DNA from: Lanius collurio
Taxonomy: Eukaryota; Chordata; Aves; Passeriformes; Laniidae
Assembly (NCBI GenBank): GCA_020086605.1
Contig: JACBWW010000015.1
Location: forward strand, 4,558,288-4,622,287
Length of the DNA: 64,000 nucleotides
Reading direction: 5' to 3'
The notes beneath the pieces were generated by a model. The model ran no database searches and had not been told where the DNA came from. It was given only the letters and a program-made list of their open reading frames with translations. Below, piece after piece: positions 36,445 to 50,600 of this stretch; position 1 is the stretch's first letter; each line of letters begins with the position of its first letter. Made by a program: the position numbers and the translations under genes.

Positions 36445-39400
36445 CTAAAAATGGAAGGCTAAATAAGTTTTGAGGTTTACTAGTGTCTCCTCTGTTTAAA
36501 AAAAAACAGATACTGTCTTAGAGCTGAACAGATTGTTCCATCCCCAGTATATTCTATAGACATCTGTCAATTATATCAGACACTATCACTACCTTCCTTT
36601 CTTTACAGAACATGAATTAGAAAGAAAAATCTGTGCATCTAAAATCCAATCTGTATCTTCTGTTTCACTGTAATAATTCAAGAAAATAGAAGCTTTTTGA
36701 TCAGCCATAAGAGCAGTTTGTAATGCTCTGCTCAATTTCCTATCACTAATATTTCATTTCCACCTTGCACCACTGAGGTATATTATGGTCTTGTTTCCTT
36801 AAGGGAAATGAAAAATAGCATTAAAAACATTTCAAGTGATTTAGTTATGAACCACAAAAAAACAGCATAAATCCTTCTTCAAAGTAGTTTTCCTAAAACT
36901 TCTTTCATTTTTGTTTGTATATCTTTAAAATTAAAATATGTTTGGAATAGAAATATCTGCTATTATACGATAAGATCTAATTTGTGCTGTATATTCATTG
37001 GAAAAGACTAAAACACTTCTTGTTGATTAGTGATAAAGTATCTGTCAAAGTAGCCTCTCTTAGGGCTCCAAGTACAGTGTAGCAAGCCTCCCAAGAATTT
37101 TCAAATTATTTGATTGAAATACGTGCTGCAAGACTAAACTTACCTACAATTTTTAATTTTAACAATATATGTATAAAATTTTTCAAATGTTTCTCCTTAA
37201 TTCTTGACTGATCTTACCACTCAATTACTGAAAATGCTGAGAAATTATCAAGTCATGGTACAAGTTGCAAAGCTTGAACAGAAGAATGTGGCTGTTCTGA
37301 TGTATAAAATGGCCCTGCTCCTATCTGAATCTGCAATTGAACTTATTAATAACAATTCATATACTAATGCAAAGAGTCACATGGATTACATTCCTTCACA
37401 ATCAAATGCTGAAGAGCTATTAAAAGTCTCATCTTACCTACTGCAAATACAGAAATGTCTTTGTGCAATTTACCTGATCTTTACTATAAACAATCAGACA
37501 GAGCCAATAAAATACAGTCAGGTATTTGATAGATATTAGTCATAATTCTTTGGGCTAGAGTTGGCTATAAATTTTGGTTTTAAAATAGGTGCTGTAAAGC
37601 ACAACTTCATGCCAGTAATTCTGATTTAAAATCACATGATTCTGAGATCAGTAAAATTCAAGTATCCCTATTCATAAAGGTTGTATTTACACAAAAGAGA
37701 AGGGAAACTACTTTTTATGTGTTTAAATACATGGAATTTATCAAGATTCCTGCTTTTAATTTTCAAACTATAAATTCAATAAATAAGTATACTGTTTAAT
37801 GTCAAATATGGGGGGTTTTCTGTTTATTTTTTTTGAGATATCATATTATTAGCTAGGTTTGGTGGGAAATTTTACATTGTTTTAAAGAGTGATAAAATCA
37901 TTCCTATAATCCAGACATTCTTTTAATGTCTTGATATATATTAGGGAACAATAGTACTGAGGTATGAAAATGTCACATAGATCTACAGATGTTGATGTAC
38001 ATTTCAAAAGATGAACAAATGTAGGAAAATGAAAAGGTAAAGTTGTACACAAATTTTGATATTGAATATTTCCAAATGTCTGGTGTGGTCTGTTGGTGTG
38101 ATATGATGTATCATAAACAAGTAAAATTCTAGTCTTGCTTCAGAAATTGTTTTGCCACTGACCCTATAATATTTAATATTGGGGTATGTGTTGTGATAAC
38201 TGATAAGGAAACTAGAGAAGAGTGGTTAGTTTTTTTAAAGGTTTAGGCTGGCGTTAATTGATAATCTGAGCAGAACCTGAACACCATTGCCGGTTGTCAT
38301 GCATGCTTAATGTATCTCTTTGGGATGGAAGGGTACAGTAGCTCTGCAGCATTGACTCTCATGATCTTTTTATGAGCTATCTTATTTATTTCTCCAACAA
38401 GAAGGAGAAAGGGCAAATAAAAATGTCCTGTGGGATTTCCTTAGGTGCAGAATCAAGGTCTTTTGCAGACATTGAAAACTTATTTTCAATCCATTTTTAA
38501 AGAAAACCAGGTGGGGGATAATGAACAAGGAAATACTGAGAAGGAAAGGAGTTTTCCTTTTCACCAGGCTTGCTCTATCTGACCTTCTTTTGACCTGCCC
38601 AGTTCATTTTACTTAGTTTAGTTGCAACAGCAATTTCTCCAACTGACCAGGTGTCAATTTTTAATTTCTTTTACTTCTGTTTAATTGCGTATGTAACAGG
38701 CAGTTTTATATGGGTCATAGTAACAAAAGGTTGTTGTAGGTAAAATGGTAACTTTACCACACCAAGTGATGTAGTGTGGAGATATATGCTGTGAGCCTTG
38801 AGAAGACTGAGGGTATGTTGTATTCAAGTAAAGGTGTGGGGTGATAAGAGATGGGAAATAGGCTTGACATTGAGGACCTCTGGACTCACCAGTAGTTAGT
38901 GAAAAAAAAAACAAAACACACACACAAGGGTAGTTTGCATGCTAGCAAACTTATATAAATGAACCAAAGTTGAAATGGGAAAAAAATGAAAAGAAAAATC
39001 ATTAACAAGAACATCATATTTCTCCTGGCTAAGGATTGCAGATGTGTCATAATTTTAATTGCATTATTTTATAGTATTTTAACCTTTTCTGTACCTAAAT
39101 AGTATAAATGCATTATTATAATTTTTTTTACTGTAATAATTAGATCTAGACAAGTGATGATTCCTAAACTACACTGTTACGGTTTTAATTATGCTAACAA
39201 TAAATTTTTGGCTTTATTTTATATATAAGGTGGACTTCTTTTCCCCATAAATATGTTCTTAGTTTAACTAAGAATCTGAGAACTCCAACATAATGAAAAA
39301 AATACAGAAATTTTAAATACATGGTGAACACACAGTTCTCTATATAACAGGAATATTTCTCCAAAATGGCAACATGCAGGAAAAATTACCAGGAATGTGT

Positions 39401-40466
39401 TGTCCGAGAGGTAGCCAGGCAGTTGAGCTGTGGGGCAAAGGGGAATTAGTCAGTGGATTACAATTAATCAATAGTTACAGGAGCTATACCATTATCTGCA
39501 AAGAGCTAAGAGCAGAAAACAGTGTCCTATCTAAGCATGAAGCCAACTAATCAAAACCTGTAGCATCTCCTTCTCAGCAAAATACAAATTAGGAGATTAG
39601 CAACAATCGGATAAAATTCTGCTTGAGGCTAATAACACAGCATTGACTGTTTGCAGAGAGTTCCTTTTGACATTGGAGAAAGTGTTAAGAAGTTATATCT
39701 GACATGCAGGAGCTAATGAGTCTTCCTAGGATTTTCCAAACAATTTTGCCTAAACCAAGAAGAGAAATTAGAACTGAAATGATGGACATTCTGACCAAAC
39801 CAAGTTACTGGAATCTAAAAAATTTTCAAATTTTGTGTTATGAGGAGTCCTGGCTAAAGAAACTATACCAACCACAGAAACCTTTAATCTGCTTGAAGAT
39901 TACTCTTTCATTTAATTTCTGATTTGTATGCCTTTGGCTGCAGTCCAAAATGTGAGTTTCTTTTGTACTATAACACTGTTTCCCATGGTCTTTAAATTTT
40001 CGTCTACTAATGCGACTGGGGTTAAGAAGGCTGATGCATTTCACCTGCAATTTATTTTTCAAGAAACATCAAGCTAATACCATTTAAGAGAAAGCAACAC
40101 CATCTTGCTCTCAAACTGTCTAAATGTAATGGAGAATATGCAAATGTGTTTTCTTTTTGTAAGCCTAAATAAGGAAAAGTATATGACATTGCAATAATTG
40201 TGTGCATTATCTCCTAAGTTATCTTCAATTCCAGATATCATATAATGTATTAAATATAAAAAATTTATTATATACTGCACAATTTATTTCATATTATGTA
40301 TGAATATAATATTCACATATTATATAAATTATATGTAACAATTAAATATAATGAATATTTTAATTTTTTCTGTCTATATTTTAGTTTATATATCATCAAT
40401 GTATTGAGATATTTTACAGGAGCTACACATCAAATTCTTATTTTTCTTTATGTATTCCACTATTGC

Positions 40467-40506
40467 TTATTTATTTATTTGTTTGTTTGTTTGTTTGTTT
40501 ATTTGT
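40467..40506 (+). repeat. (TTTA)n(TTTG)n microsatellite
   Basis: Roughly ten tetranucleotide units switching from TTTA to TTTG and back to TTTA. Confidence 0.9.
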
Positions 40507-40955
40507 CAATAAAACCATTGTTTTCCTTTTCTGGAACAATATTTACAGTTAACACTAATGAATTCTGGCAAAGAAAATGTCCCTTATTGAGACATACAGA
40601 AAACTTAAGCCCATGCCACTTAAACTGAGGTAAGGGGATCAGTGAAAAGAAATGTAGTGGAAAGAAGAGATATCCAGAATAAAAAAATGGTCCTGTGGTA
40701 CAGAAGGATTGGGTGGCTGTTCCAGGAACAGAAGTTAATTAAGAAGAAAACAGGAAAAAAGAGGAAGAGAAGGAGACAGATCCTTTTGCCCCAGTGCAGC
40801 TCACAGTTTGCAAATCTCAGGCCTCTAATCCAAAATTAATCTGAAGACATCTATATATCCTGTACAGGATTATGCTGTTCTGCTAAAATTCTGCTTTTTT
40901 TCCACCAGGAATTGGGGGAAAAGCATACTCAGAGAAGCTTATTTGAAATTCAGAC

Positions 40956-41012
40956 ATTAAGACTGTATTCATCCCAAGTGCTTAAGTGATTTAAACCTTT
41001 ATGTGCTTATGT
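40956..41012 (+). repeat. 57-bp duplicated segment, left copy (probable assembly artefact)
   Basis: Identical over 57 bp to 41014-41070, with only a single N (41013) between them. It starts ATTAAGACTG and ends GTGCTTATGT. Identity without a single mismatch around a one-base gap indicates two contig ends that overlap but were not merged. Confidence 0.93.
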
Positions 41013-41013
41013 N
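41013..41013. other. Single-N gap
   Basis: One N between two identical 57-bp copies. It represents a join of unknown or negative size, not a missing base. Confidence 0.95.
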
Positions 41014-41070
41014 ATTAAGACTGTATTCATCCCAAGTGCTTAAGTGATTTAAACCTTTATGTGCTTATGT
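41014..41070 (+). repeat. 57-bp duplicated segment, right copy (probable assembly artefact)
   Basis: Exact copy of 40956-41012. In the real chromosome this sequence is expected once. Confidence 0.93.
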
Positions 41071-41400
41071 GTTAAACATAAGACATAAACACATTAAATA
41101 AATGTGTCTGTGTATACTCTCTGCTTTAGCACTAAACCACAATATATTTGTTTGAATGAATTTTGGCAAAAATTTGGTTTGAGGTAATCATGATACGCAT
41201 GAAGAAGGAGTTCATCCTGTGGCTTTAAGTACAGTAAATCCCAAGACTGGGACACTGGTACCTGGTAAAACACTAACCACTTCCCCTAAAATTAAAAAAA
41301 AATAACCATGGCCACCTGTGTGAACACATAGCAGCAGCTATGATATCAAAGTCTTTTAGCTATATTGAAAGCATGCAAGAGTACACTCATTACCCTGAAA

Positions 41401-41406
<6 letters not shown>

Positions 41407-41443
<37 letters not shown>
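41407..41443 (+). repeat. (AT)n microsatellite
   Basis: About 18 uninterrupted AT units, likely polymorphic in length. Confidence 0.95.
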
Positions 41444-41444
<1 letters not shown>

Positions 41445-44400
41445 CTAACTTAAAATATTTCCATTTTATGTCAAGGACCTCATGACCTAGTTTTGATTTA
41501 TTTTGTCAGAATGCTAGTCCCTTTAGTTACTGAAAAGGTATAAGATGATATGAACAGGTGTAGATCATCTGCAGAACCAGAGCTAAATGTTAGATATTCA
41601 ACAAACCCCAAATCTGACTCATACAAGACATGAAAAGCCTTAGCAAGGACTGTCCATAATATCTTGAAGTTGCTGCAAACAAATACAGTTTATTTTTCAT
41701 ATAAAAGTTTCTAGAGGGATTAAGAAAGGAAGGAAAATGAGTGGCTCTAGTAGCAATACTTCTATAGCGACACAATATATAAGCTTTGTTCAAGGTAAGA
41801 AAGATTAATAACTGGAAATCCAAATGTCCTCTAAAATATAAAAAGTGGGGTTGATAAATGTAGATAAGTTCTATTAAAACCATTACATCTTAGGTTAAAC
41901 TACTTAAGATTTCAGAAAACATTTCTTTCAATCTTACATTCTGAATTTTGTCATACTTTTGGGGGGAAATGGTTCACTTACCTTATTTTCAGAATAAGTC
42001 CAATATAAATATTAAAATATGTGAACACGTAATTTATTGATTCTACCTTAATAATTGATGGTGATAGAAGGTTTGGTAGTCTTCTATTTTATTCACTGTT
42101 GAATTAATTAATACTCTTTTTGTGTACTATATGGAATATGTGCAGACATCTAGGCACAACATTTGCCGTCTTGGTACATTTAAATTTCACTTCCATAGTC
42201 AGTTTTGTCCCAAGAGTTTCCATGGTCATAAGCCATTATCTCCAATGGAAATAACAGCTTATGAGATTGCAAGCTGTTTCGTCACTATACCTCAGGATTC
42301 TAAGACATTCCAAATGAATCCCATAGTGTTCTTATTACATGTGCACTCATGTACTCATGCATAGTTGGAAATCAAGAAATATCTCTAATTTCAGAGAGCA
42401 CCTCTCTCTGTATTTTGCATAATGATCATGAACATAGTACATCCCATAAATGAAGGGAAATAGCTTTTAGTGCGGTGTTCTGTCACAAGAAAATAATAAA
42501 TCAACAACCTATGAACTCCAGGTCCATTTGAAGCATATTTAGAGCCCTCATTAACCTAGCCAGTTTGAATAGAAGCCATTTAATGAAGACACAGAGGGAA
42601 TTTTTAATAATTTATTGTGATGGAAGAAATGGAAACAAGCTAGAAGTGGAAGAGATTACCCAAAGGATAATGAATTTCAAAAGTGGTGACATAATAATCT
42701 GAATCAGGCAACAAAGATACCAGATGCTTTGGAGTTCTAGCCCAAGAGCAGGAAGTAATAACTTTCTATGCCATGGTAAGATCCACTTGTTTTCATTTTC
42801 TCTTTGATTTTTGACAATTTAATGGAAACACTCCTCAGCAGAGAGCATAGGATTGAAATGTGTCTCTTCTGGAGTAAAACAATCTATTGTAGGCTAGGTG
42901 CCATGTGTGTATATTTAAATTTATGGAAATACCTGCAAGACAAAGACAATATGATTTAGTGTCTCCTCACCCCAGTATTACACAAAAAGGTAGAGTATTT
43001 CTCCTCAGTATATTTTAATGTGTAAAAATATCCATTTATTGAATGACTAGTGAAGGAGCTCTTGTAAAGCTCCATATGGTGTCCATTATCCTGCTACATT
43101 AAAACACAGTTTAGATGTCTTTACAGACAACAGGACTCTTTCCACCCAAGAGACATCCCAGGCCTCTGTTCATGCTCATGCAGAATAGAGTTGAATCTAT
43201 TCTGACAGGCACAGGAGGTGGAGGGGCTAGCTCAGACCAACGCTGCTCTGAGTTGGGAGTGATGTGTCCCTGTTTTAACTGTCCCTGGCTGAGTAACAGC
43301 CATTTCATACTGGATAAGCAGCACCAAAGATCACTGAAAAGACTGGGCTCCTTTCAAAAGTGTCTGCCACCACTAGACATTTGTGGTGCAGGCATGGTTT
43401 TGTGCAAAGACAGAAAAGTAATTTCAGAAGCTAAATCTCTTCTGCCCCATCCAAGTGCCCTAACCAGTAGGTGGCATGTCTTCCTTTTCTTCCTTTATCT
43501 TCAATGAAGTCAGAATTCTTTGTTTCATGGTGACAACATATCTACAAAAGTGCTTGTGAGTGTCTTTTATTTCTGCATCCAGAATACCCCATATTAGTTT
43601 CTGTATCATGGTCCTCTGGAACGAAAATGTTTGAAGTTTGTGTCTTATGTGCCCAATGAGGCAAGTAAGTATGATTTGCCTACTTCCAAAATGGTAAAAT
43701 TGCTTGTAACAAGGTGCCACTACGGCCTGCTATATTTTGGAAGAAGGGAATGAACTCTGCTCTGTGTTTGAAAGTAAAGTCAAAGATGCCTCACATTCAG
43801 ACAGACTTTAGCTTAAGGTCTGTAGCTGCTTTCCACCGAGTTTTTGGTAAGGTAGGTGAGAGAAGGGATTTAAGACACAGCTCTGCCTTCATTTTTTCCT
43901 CATCATTACCTATCCATTGCATACTACAGGCACAGATTTTACATGATCAGCATGCTTTTTCCACTGTTGTTCTCTATACACATGTAAAGGTCAAAGGCAC
44001 CTTTAGGGCGGGATCTGTTTGTAAGGATGGATGTTCATTCTGTGGCATCAAAATACTCAGCTTTTACTAACAGAAAAGTGAACACAATAAAGTTTTGATG
44101 CATGGTGTTTAGTAGAGAATGAATAAACACAATGTAAGTAACAATGTAATTAATGTAAGCTTGTACAGTTAAATTAAAGTTTTCTAACCAAATTTAATGC
44201 AGTCATAGAATTTGCTTTATTTCTTTCATTTAGAATTTGATTTATTATCAGCAATTTAGTAGGTGAACACAAATTTTTGAAGCTTTGTAAGTTCTGTTTC
44301 ATTTGTTGCCATTGTAAATCACCCCAAAAAGTATTTTGTTTCATGCCAGCAGCAATGAGGGTTACGCTTGATTCATACCAGTTTGGTTTCAGATTTTGAG

Positions 44401-47400
44401 CCTGTCTATCTGTGTCTTATTTTTGGAGCCACCAATCAAAGGGACACAGATGATGAAGTCCTGGGTTTAGAGTCTTAGTGCCATGTTTAACTGATTTTAC
44501 ATTTGTCTTACACAATGACATGACTGAAACTGACATATTCAAATATTTTTGCTAATTGATGGAATAAATGAACCAAAGAAGCTAGAAAAGAGCACTGAAA
44601 AATTGTAGTTCAGAAATTGAATTTCTTGATAATATTCAGCATGACAAAGTTATGGTGCATTCAGCCATATTTATGTGAAACATTCAGCACTACAGGAGCC
44701 CAGCAGGTTTGAGAAAATGCTCTATCTCTCCATGGTTGAATATTTATTAGAAAGTTGGTGATACTGATCTCAATCCTGAGTGGCAGCATCTCTTTAAATA
44801 ATTCAGTATTCTAAACTGTAGCCAAAAATAATAGGCACTGCCAATAAGGTTGAATATTGACTTGAGTATTCAAATATAAAAGATTTAAAATTAGAGAATT
44901 TAAACATCCACTGAAATAGGTGCTTGAATAGATACTAAGTGTTACTAATCAGAACAATTCTTTTGGTTGTGCAAATATGAAATGGTCTCCTTATCAGCAC
45001 AAAACATTTCTCATGGGAAGAAATTCTGAAGCAGACATTTATCAAGTCACTCTGATTAAATCCTGGCTCTAGGAAATAGTGCCATATGAGCTGGGATTTA
45101 GTCAATCAGACTGAGATGAAATCCATATTACAACTTTCTAAACAATCATCTGGATGATAATGCAAAGTTTTGCCTGAAGGAAGAAGAACAGAAAAAATTG
45201 ATGACATGTGGTATTTCCATGGATATTCATGCTCTAATGAGAAGAATAGCACCTGAACTACAACCTTTTTATTTTATTATTAATCCTGCATTATGAATTG
45301 ATGTGACCACCATCACCACTAAGTTTAAAAAAAAAAAAATTAAAAAAATATAGGTTAAATGCTATTAATTTTTGGAATAGCAGGCCTCACTTTTGGATAA
45401 TTTATCCAAATTTTAATTTAATTGTGTAAAAATTTATCCTGTAGTAGAGATTCTGCCTGGCCTTTACCTTGGCACATAACCATGACTGGTCTGTAAATTT
45501 AAAATCACCGCATGTTTTCACATCTTATTTTTGTACAGCAAAGCAAAACCATCTCCTAAGTGATAGACTAAATAAATTACCTCTGCCTTTAAATGCTTAG
45601 AAGTGTCTGGTTTCCTGGTTTCCATACTATGAAGAAATATTTGAAGTGAAACCACAAGGAAAATGTTGACTAGCTAATAAATTTCGCCTTCTTGAAAATT
45701 TCTGTGAATATTCAAAGCCACTGGAACCTTTGATTTTAGAAAACAGCCACCTGTTGCTCTTTTGATATAAAAGATCAAAAGTAATTAGTGTGAATTTTAG
45801 GAAGTCTGGGAAACCATTAGAATATTCCCATTTTCTGTGTTCCTTTTGAGAATTTTTCTTACTCTGAAGTTCCTACTGGAATACAGTTGTTTCTTCAGGG
45901 GAGCATTTTTAGAGATTGAATTGCGGATTTGATTCTAGCTTTTATTGAGCAAACTGAAAAGTTACTGCAACGTGATATTCAGAGGATATTGTCTTTCAGA
46001 ATGACTTTTACATATTTTCCTTATAAAGTTCCCACAGCTCTTTTCTTATTGCCAGAACCTGAAGATCATTAGTAAATTCTCATGTCTTAATACAAAAGTG
46101 GTTTAATGGACTATGAGAGATGTCTACCAAACTAAACTAGTGCACGCTTTACATTTATGTTCAGCTCTTTAAAAAGAACTAGCAAAAAATAGACCTTATT
46201 CTTTAAATTCTACTTTATCTATTTGTTTTTTAAAGATAATTATTTCTTCTAAATGTAAATGGAATATGCAACATTTAAATAATGATGAAATAATGATGAA
46301 ATTGACTTGTCAGTTCAGTATGATAGGATTTTAATTTTTAGATCTCTAGTGAAGAGAGAAGGTATTGGCAATATTTTATATTACACAGGCACAAGGGGTG
46401 GTTCCTAGCTGGTATATGGGAAGAAAACGTTGTATCTCATCACCCTATGACCCCTCACAGAGTGCATATGATAATGTTTTAAGGAAGATTTCACAGAAGT
46501 AAAATCAGTATCACAAAGAGATGTTAGAAGAGAGTGAGTCTTAGACACTTATTAAGTTAAAATTCATACTTCTGATTCCTTTAAAACAAAAGACAAACCA
46601 AACAAAACTTTGGAAGCCAATAGCACTTTGTATCACATTTTGCAATAATTTCAAAATTGCATATTTTTCAGTTATTGTTAAGAAGGGATGCATTTGTGGC
46701 AAAAATAAACATTTATTTAGAAAATATTTTTGACAGCTTTGTGTAAAGGTGATTAGATTTGTTTAATGATTATCTTTATTTTGTGAGTAAACCTCATAAT
46801 TAAATAATTGATAATCACTTTCATATTGCTTCTGAAAAGTATCTTGAAAAGGCAAAAATGCAATGAATATTTCTTCTTTTTGGTCTTTATTCATAAGCAA
46901 GAGATACTACTGGTCACTAGCCCAAAAAATAAAAAAGCTAGTATGCAGCTGAGTTGAATTTTTTTTGAACATAAAGAAACTCACTGAATTTACTGTAGTC
47001 ATGCATCTTCATGCCTTGTGTTCAAACAGGTAAGTGAAGATCAGAAGAGGGAATAAGGCCAAAACCACATATCTCAATATTGAATGGTTCAAAACTCTTT
47101 GTGGAGTGATTCAATTTCTCTAACTGGTACAGTAAGGAATATGTATTTGGGATAAGGCTGGAAACTGTTCAATACAGGTACGTTCCACTAACATACAAAG
47201 GACTGTTAAAGTTTTGAGGAAGTAGTCTCTGTAATAAATTGATATAGAAAAACTGTATTTTAAACAGGTGCAATATTTTTGGACATACAAAGCAGGTTGT
47301 TTTGTTTTTTTTTTTTAATTTTCTTCTAATAATAATAAAATAAATATCTTCAGTCTGATATTTAAGCCAAACCATTCTTTTTGGAAGAATGTGCAAAAGG

Positions 47401-47609
47401 CTTTAAAGTATAAGAACTGAAATATTTTAAACAATACCAGTTATGTTTTGGGAAAACAGGAGAACAAAAATATACTAGTTTTTATTAAGATACCATTAAA
47501 TTGGAAAGATTTTGCTTTTAGCTAATGACCTGTCACTAACTATATTTTTTCCCTCTTGTGTTAATTTTGTATAAGCAGTAGACATAATTTCTTTACACAT
47601 AAAAATACA

Positions 47610-47627
47610 TGTAAAGAGCTCTTTACA
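47610..47627. repeat. Perfect 18-bp palindrome
   Basis: TGTAAAGAGCTCTTTACA equals its own reverse complement. A partial copy of the right arm (ctttacacat) also lies just upstream at 47591-47600, giving the repeat order arm, inverted arm, arm. Confidence 0.9.
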
Positions 47628-50600
47628 CATAAGAATGTTCTAATCCACTGAGCACCTTTATATGTAGATAAAAATATGACCTGAAATGAGGAATATTTAG
47701 AAACTTTATTATAAAGTCAAAAGTACTTCAGAAATTACAAGTGGGTACATTTTCACATAGTCACTCTTATTTATTTTAATGCTCATTTTCATCTTGACTA
47801 TTATGTGAAAGGGCCCTATGCTTTGAAGACCCTTAGTTAAAGTGGACTAAAAAATCTATTTTTATACTGCATTGACCTTAATGAATAAGTTAAGAACTAT
47901 TTCTAGTAAGTTCATTTAATAAAAATCATAAGTTTAATAAAAAGATGACAGTGGCAATGTTTGTTGATTTCAATCGTGGGAATTGAATAATACCACTTTA
48001 GAATTGTCAGTGTTGCAAAGAAATATATTTTCCTACATAGTGATTTAATTTATTTCTTTTCAAATATACATATAATTCCTTTTGGTTTGTGTTTGCATAT
48101 CCATATCTAGAGTAATGAATTGCCATACATAGAAATACAAAGTGTGATTATCCTGCCCGAGTTCTGAGAAATGTACAATGCTCGTATTGATGCCTACTGA
48201 TCACCTAGCAGTTATTAATTGTATTATTTGGTAGTAATATATGGGACTTACGAGAGATCTGAAGGAGCGACATCTGTGGAAATTACACTGGAAGGTGTCA
48301 CAAAGAGGCAACTTTTATAGAGCAGGATTTGTTCTCCTAACGTGCCTTTAAATTCTCATTTTTAATGACGGCCTAATTCCTATACAAATTAGGTTAAGAT
48401 GAATTGCTAGCCTGCAAAGAATTCATAACGTTTAGTGTGTTTTAACACATTGAATTTGCAGAATACATTTGAGGCAAAATTTTGCTGTGCTTTGGAAGGA
48501 AATGACAGCTGCTATGATGGGGTAAAATGGGACAGAACATATGGGATGCAAGTTCCAAATCCCATTTACAATCATAAAAATACAAAGCCAACCTGAGAGA
48601 GTTTGGATTTTGTTACAATACTTTTTGGTTGTTAAATAGGTATTTTGATAGCCGTACTCTCTTCACAGTCTTTGTACCTCCATTTGCTGGTCTATAGATG
48701 TCATGAAGGACAAATCTTCTTATAGTCTTTAGTCTCATAAATTGCTCTGTAATATCTCTTTAATAGGATTTATGTGATTAATCTTGCTCGTAATGATGAC
48801 TATAATTAGTGGGGAAAGAAATTAAACATGACTATTTCTTTTGATAAAAGATTAAAGAGTGAACAATTTCAAGCACAGGAAAACCCATCCTATTTCTGTT
48901 TCTGTGTATGTCTCTCTCCACCCCCATACCCCATCCGGGGTCTTTTTCTGCAGTGCTTTTGACACTAAAACTCTTGAGTCTTTTAAAGAGGGGGCTTGGC
49001 CTTCCATGAGAGAGGAGAATGATACAGCTACAAATTCTACTTTTTTTCTGGGCCAAGAAAGTTTTCTTAATTAGTTCATACCCTTCCCTTTTGAAATATG
49101 GAAATGAACTTTTTGACTTCTGGCTCTACGTTCAGAAATTGTTAGAGATTATCAGTAGGAATGGCTTTCATAATTTATAAAACTCAAGGCAATGCAGAAT
49201 TTCTTTCAGTCTTAGGAAAATAAGTTTATTTCCAGAATTTCTTTAGAACTTGTACTGCTGAAACTAAGCCTTTAGCATTCCTAAATCCCAAAGTGCATTT
49301 CCAGTCTCATATTTTTAAGGACAATTACCACATTCAGTAGTTCAGGCAGCTTGCTCTTTTGTTTTTTTTCCAAGAAAACCTACTTTGGACTATTGCTGTT
49401 TGTAGAACACCTCAGTATTTCTAAACATGAAAATAATGCTTAGGTTAGTCATTCACAAATACTTTGTAAAATTAACTAACCAATACAAGGCTTTAAATTT
49501 TTGATTACAGTGGAATAAATGGTAGATTCAGCAGTCTGGCATTTTTTTCAAATCTGTCCAACAAAGCCCATGAGAGTCTAATTGGTCCTACATTTATTTT
49601 TATTCTACAGGACTTCTCAGGATTTATTTTCATCTGCTTGACTTAAAATTGGCACTCAAGAAATTAGAAAAAGAGAAAAAATACTACTTTCATGCAAAGA
49701 TGTAATTCCTGTATTTATAGATGTGTATTAAGAAATTTTTTAATAACAGCATCCAATTTTTAAAGAAAATATTAAATTAAAATTAATTCTCAACACAAAT
49801 TGATGACTAGATATAGCACTGTCAATCAAGCAACAGCCAGGTCTGTTGCTCAGATATTCAGTTCTACTTACAGATTTTATCCCTTTAGTAAGTTCAGATA
49901 TTATTCAATATCTCCTATATACCAAACCCAGGCTGGGACTACTCTCCTCATCATTTCTGCAGAATAATTTGTGGATTCTTTATTTCTAATATGGTTGAGC
50001 ACATATAAATTATTTATGAAAAATTGTATCTGAATATTTTTTTTACAATACCGTCTGGCATTTACAATATGCAACAGCATTTCTAATTTCTAGTAATATT
50101 TTCATTAATAAACAACAAAAAAAAATATGTTGCTCACAGAAAATAACAAAAGAATGTTTAAAAACAGGAGAATAAATGCTGAACAGGTTATAGACAAATT
50201 GTATTAAATCAAAAGTGCCATACTCATTGCACTCAAAAATGTAGAAGCTGAAATCAAGACGAGTGTTCTAGTTCTAAGGCCCAGAATTACCCACAGACCT
50301 GATCATATGCTTTATTTTGCTTTTTTTAACTCACATTGTCTCCTCTGAAGGCCATGGAAAAATTTGTTCTCACTTCAAAAGGAGATAGTACTGAACTTGT
50401 GAATAATAAAAAAAAATAACTTTAATAATGAGGAAAATGGAAATACTTATAAGAAAATATTTTCTAGTCTGTACATTATTAGAACAGAATGGAGAGAGGA
50501 ATGGGTACCTGAATCTCGGGATTCTTAGACACTGTCACCCCAAGACAACTGCCTTTTGTGTAGTTGTTTGTCATTAAAAGTTTAAGGATGACACAAACTT

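Larger units (their letters stand above)
35336..40955. other. Gene-poor AT-rich DNA
   Basis: About 5.6 kb without a supported gene. The open frame at 37204-37539 begins with TTG, not ATG, and has no recognisable family. Local structures are a T17 run, a 24-bp tandem duplication and a TTTA/TTTG microsatellite. Confidence 0.5.

Noticed and set aside
37204..37539. 111-codon plus-strand open frame
   Set aside because: It opens on TTG, not ATG. The AT-driven, leucine- and isoleucine-rich product matches nothing I know.
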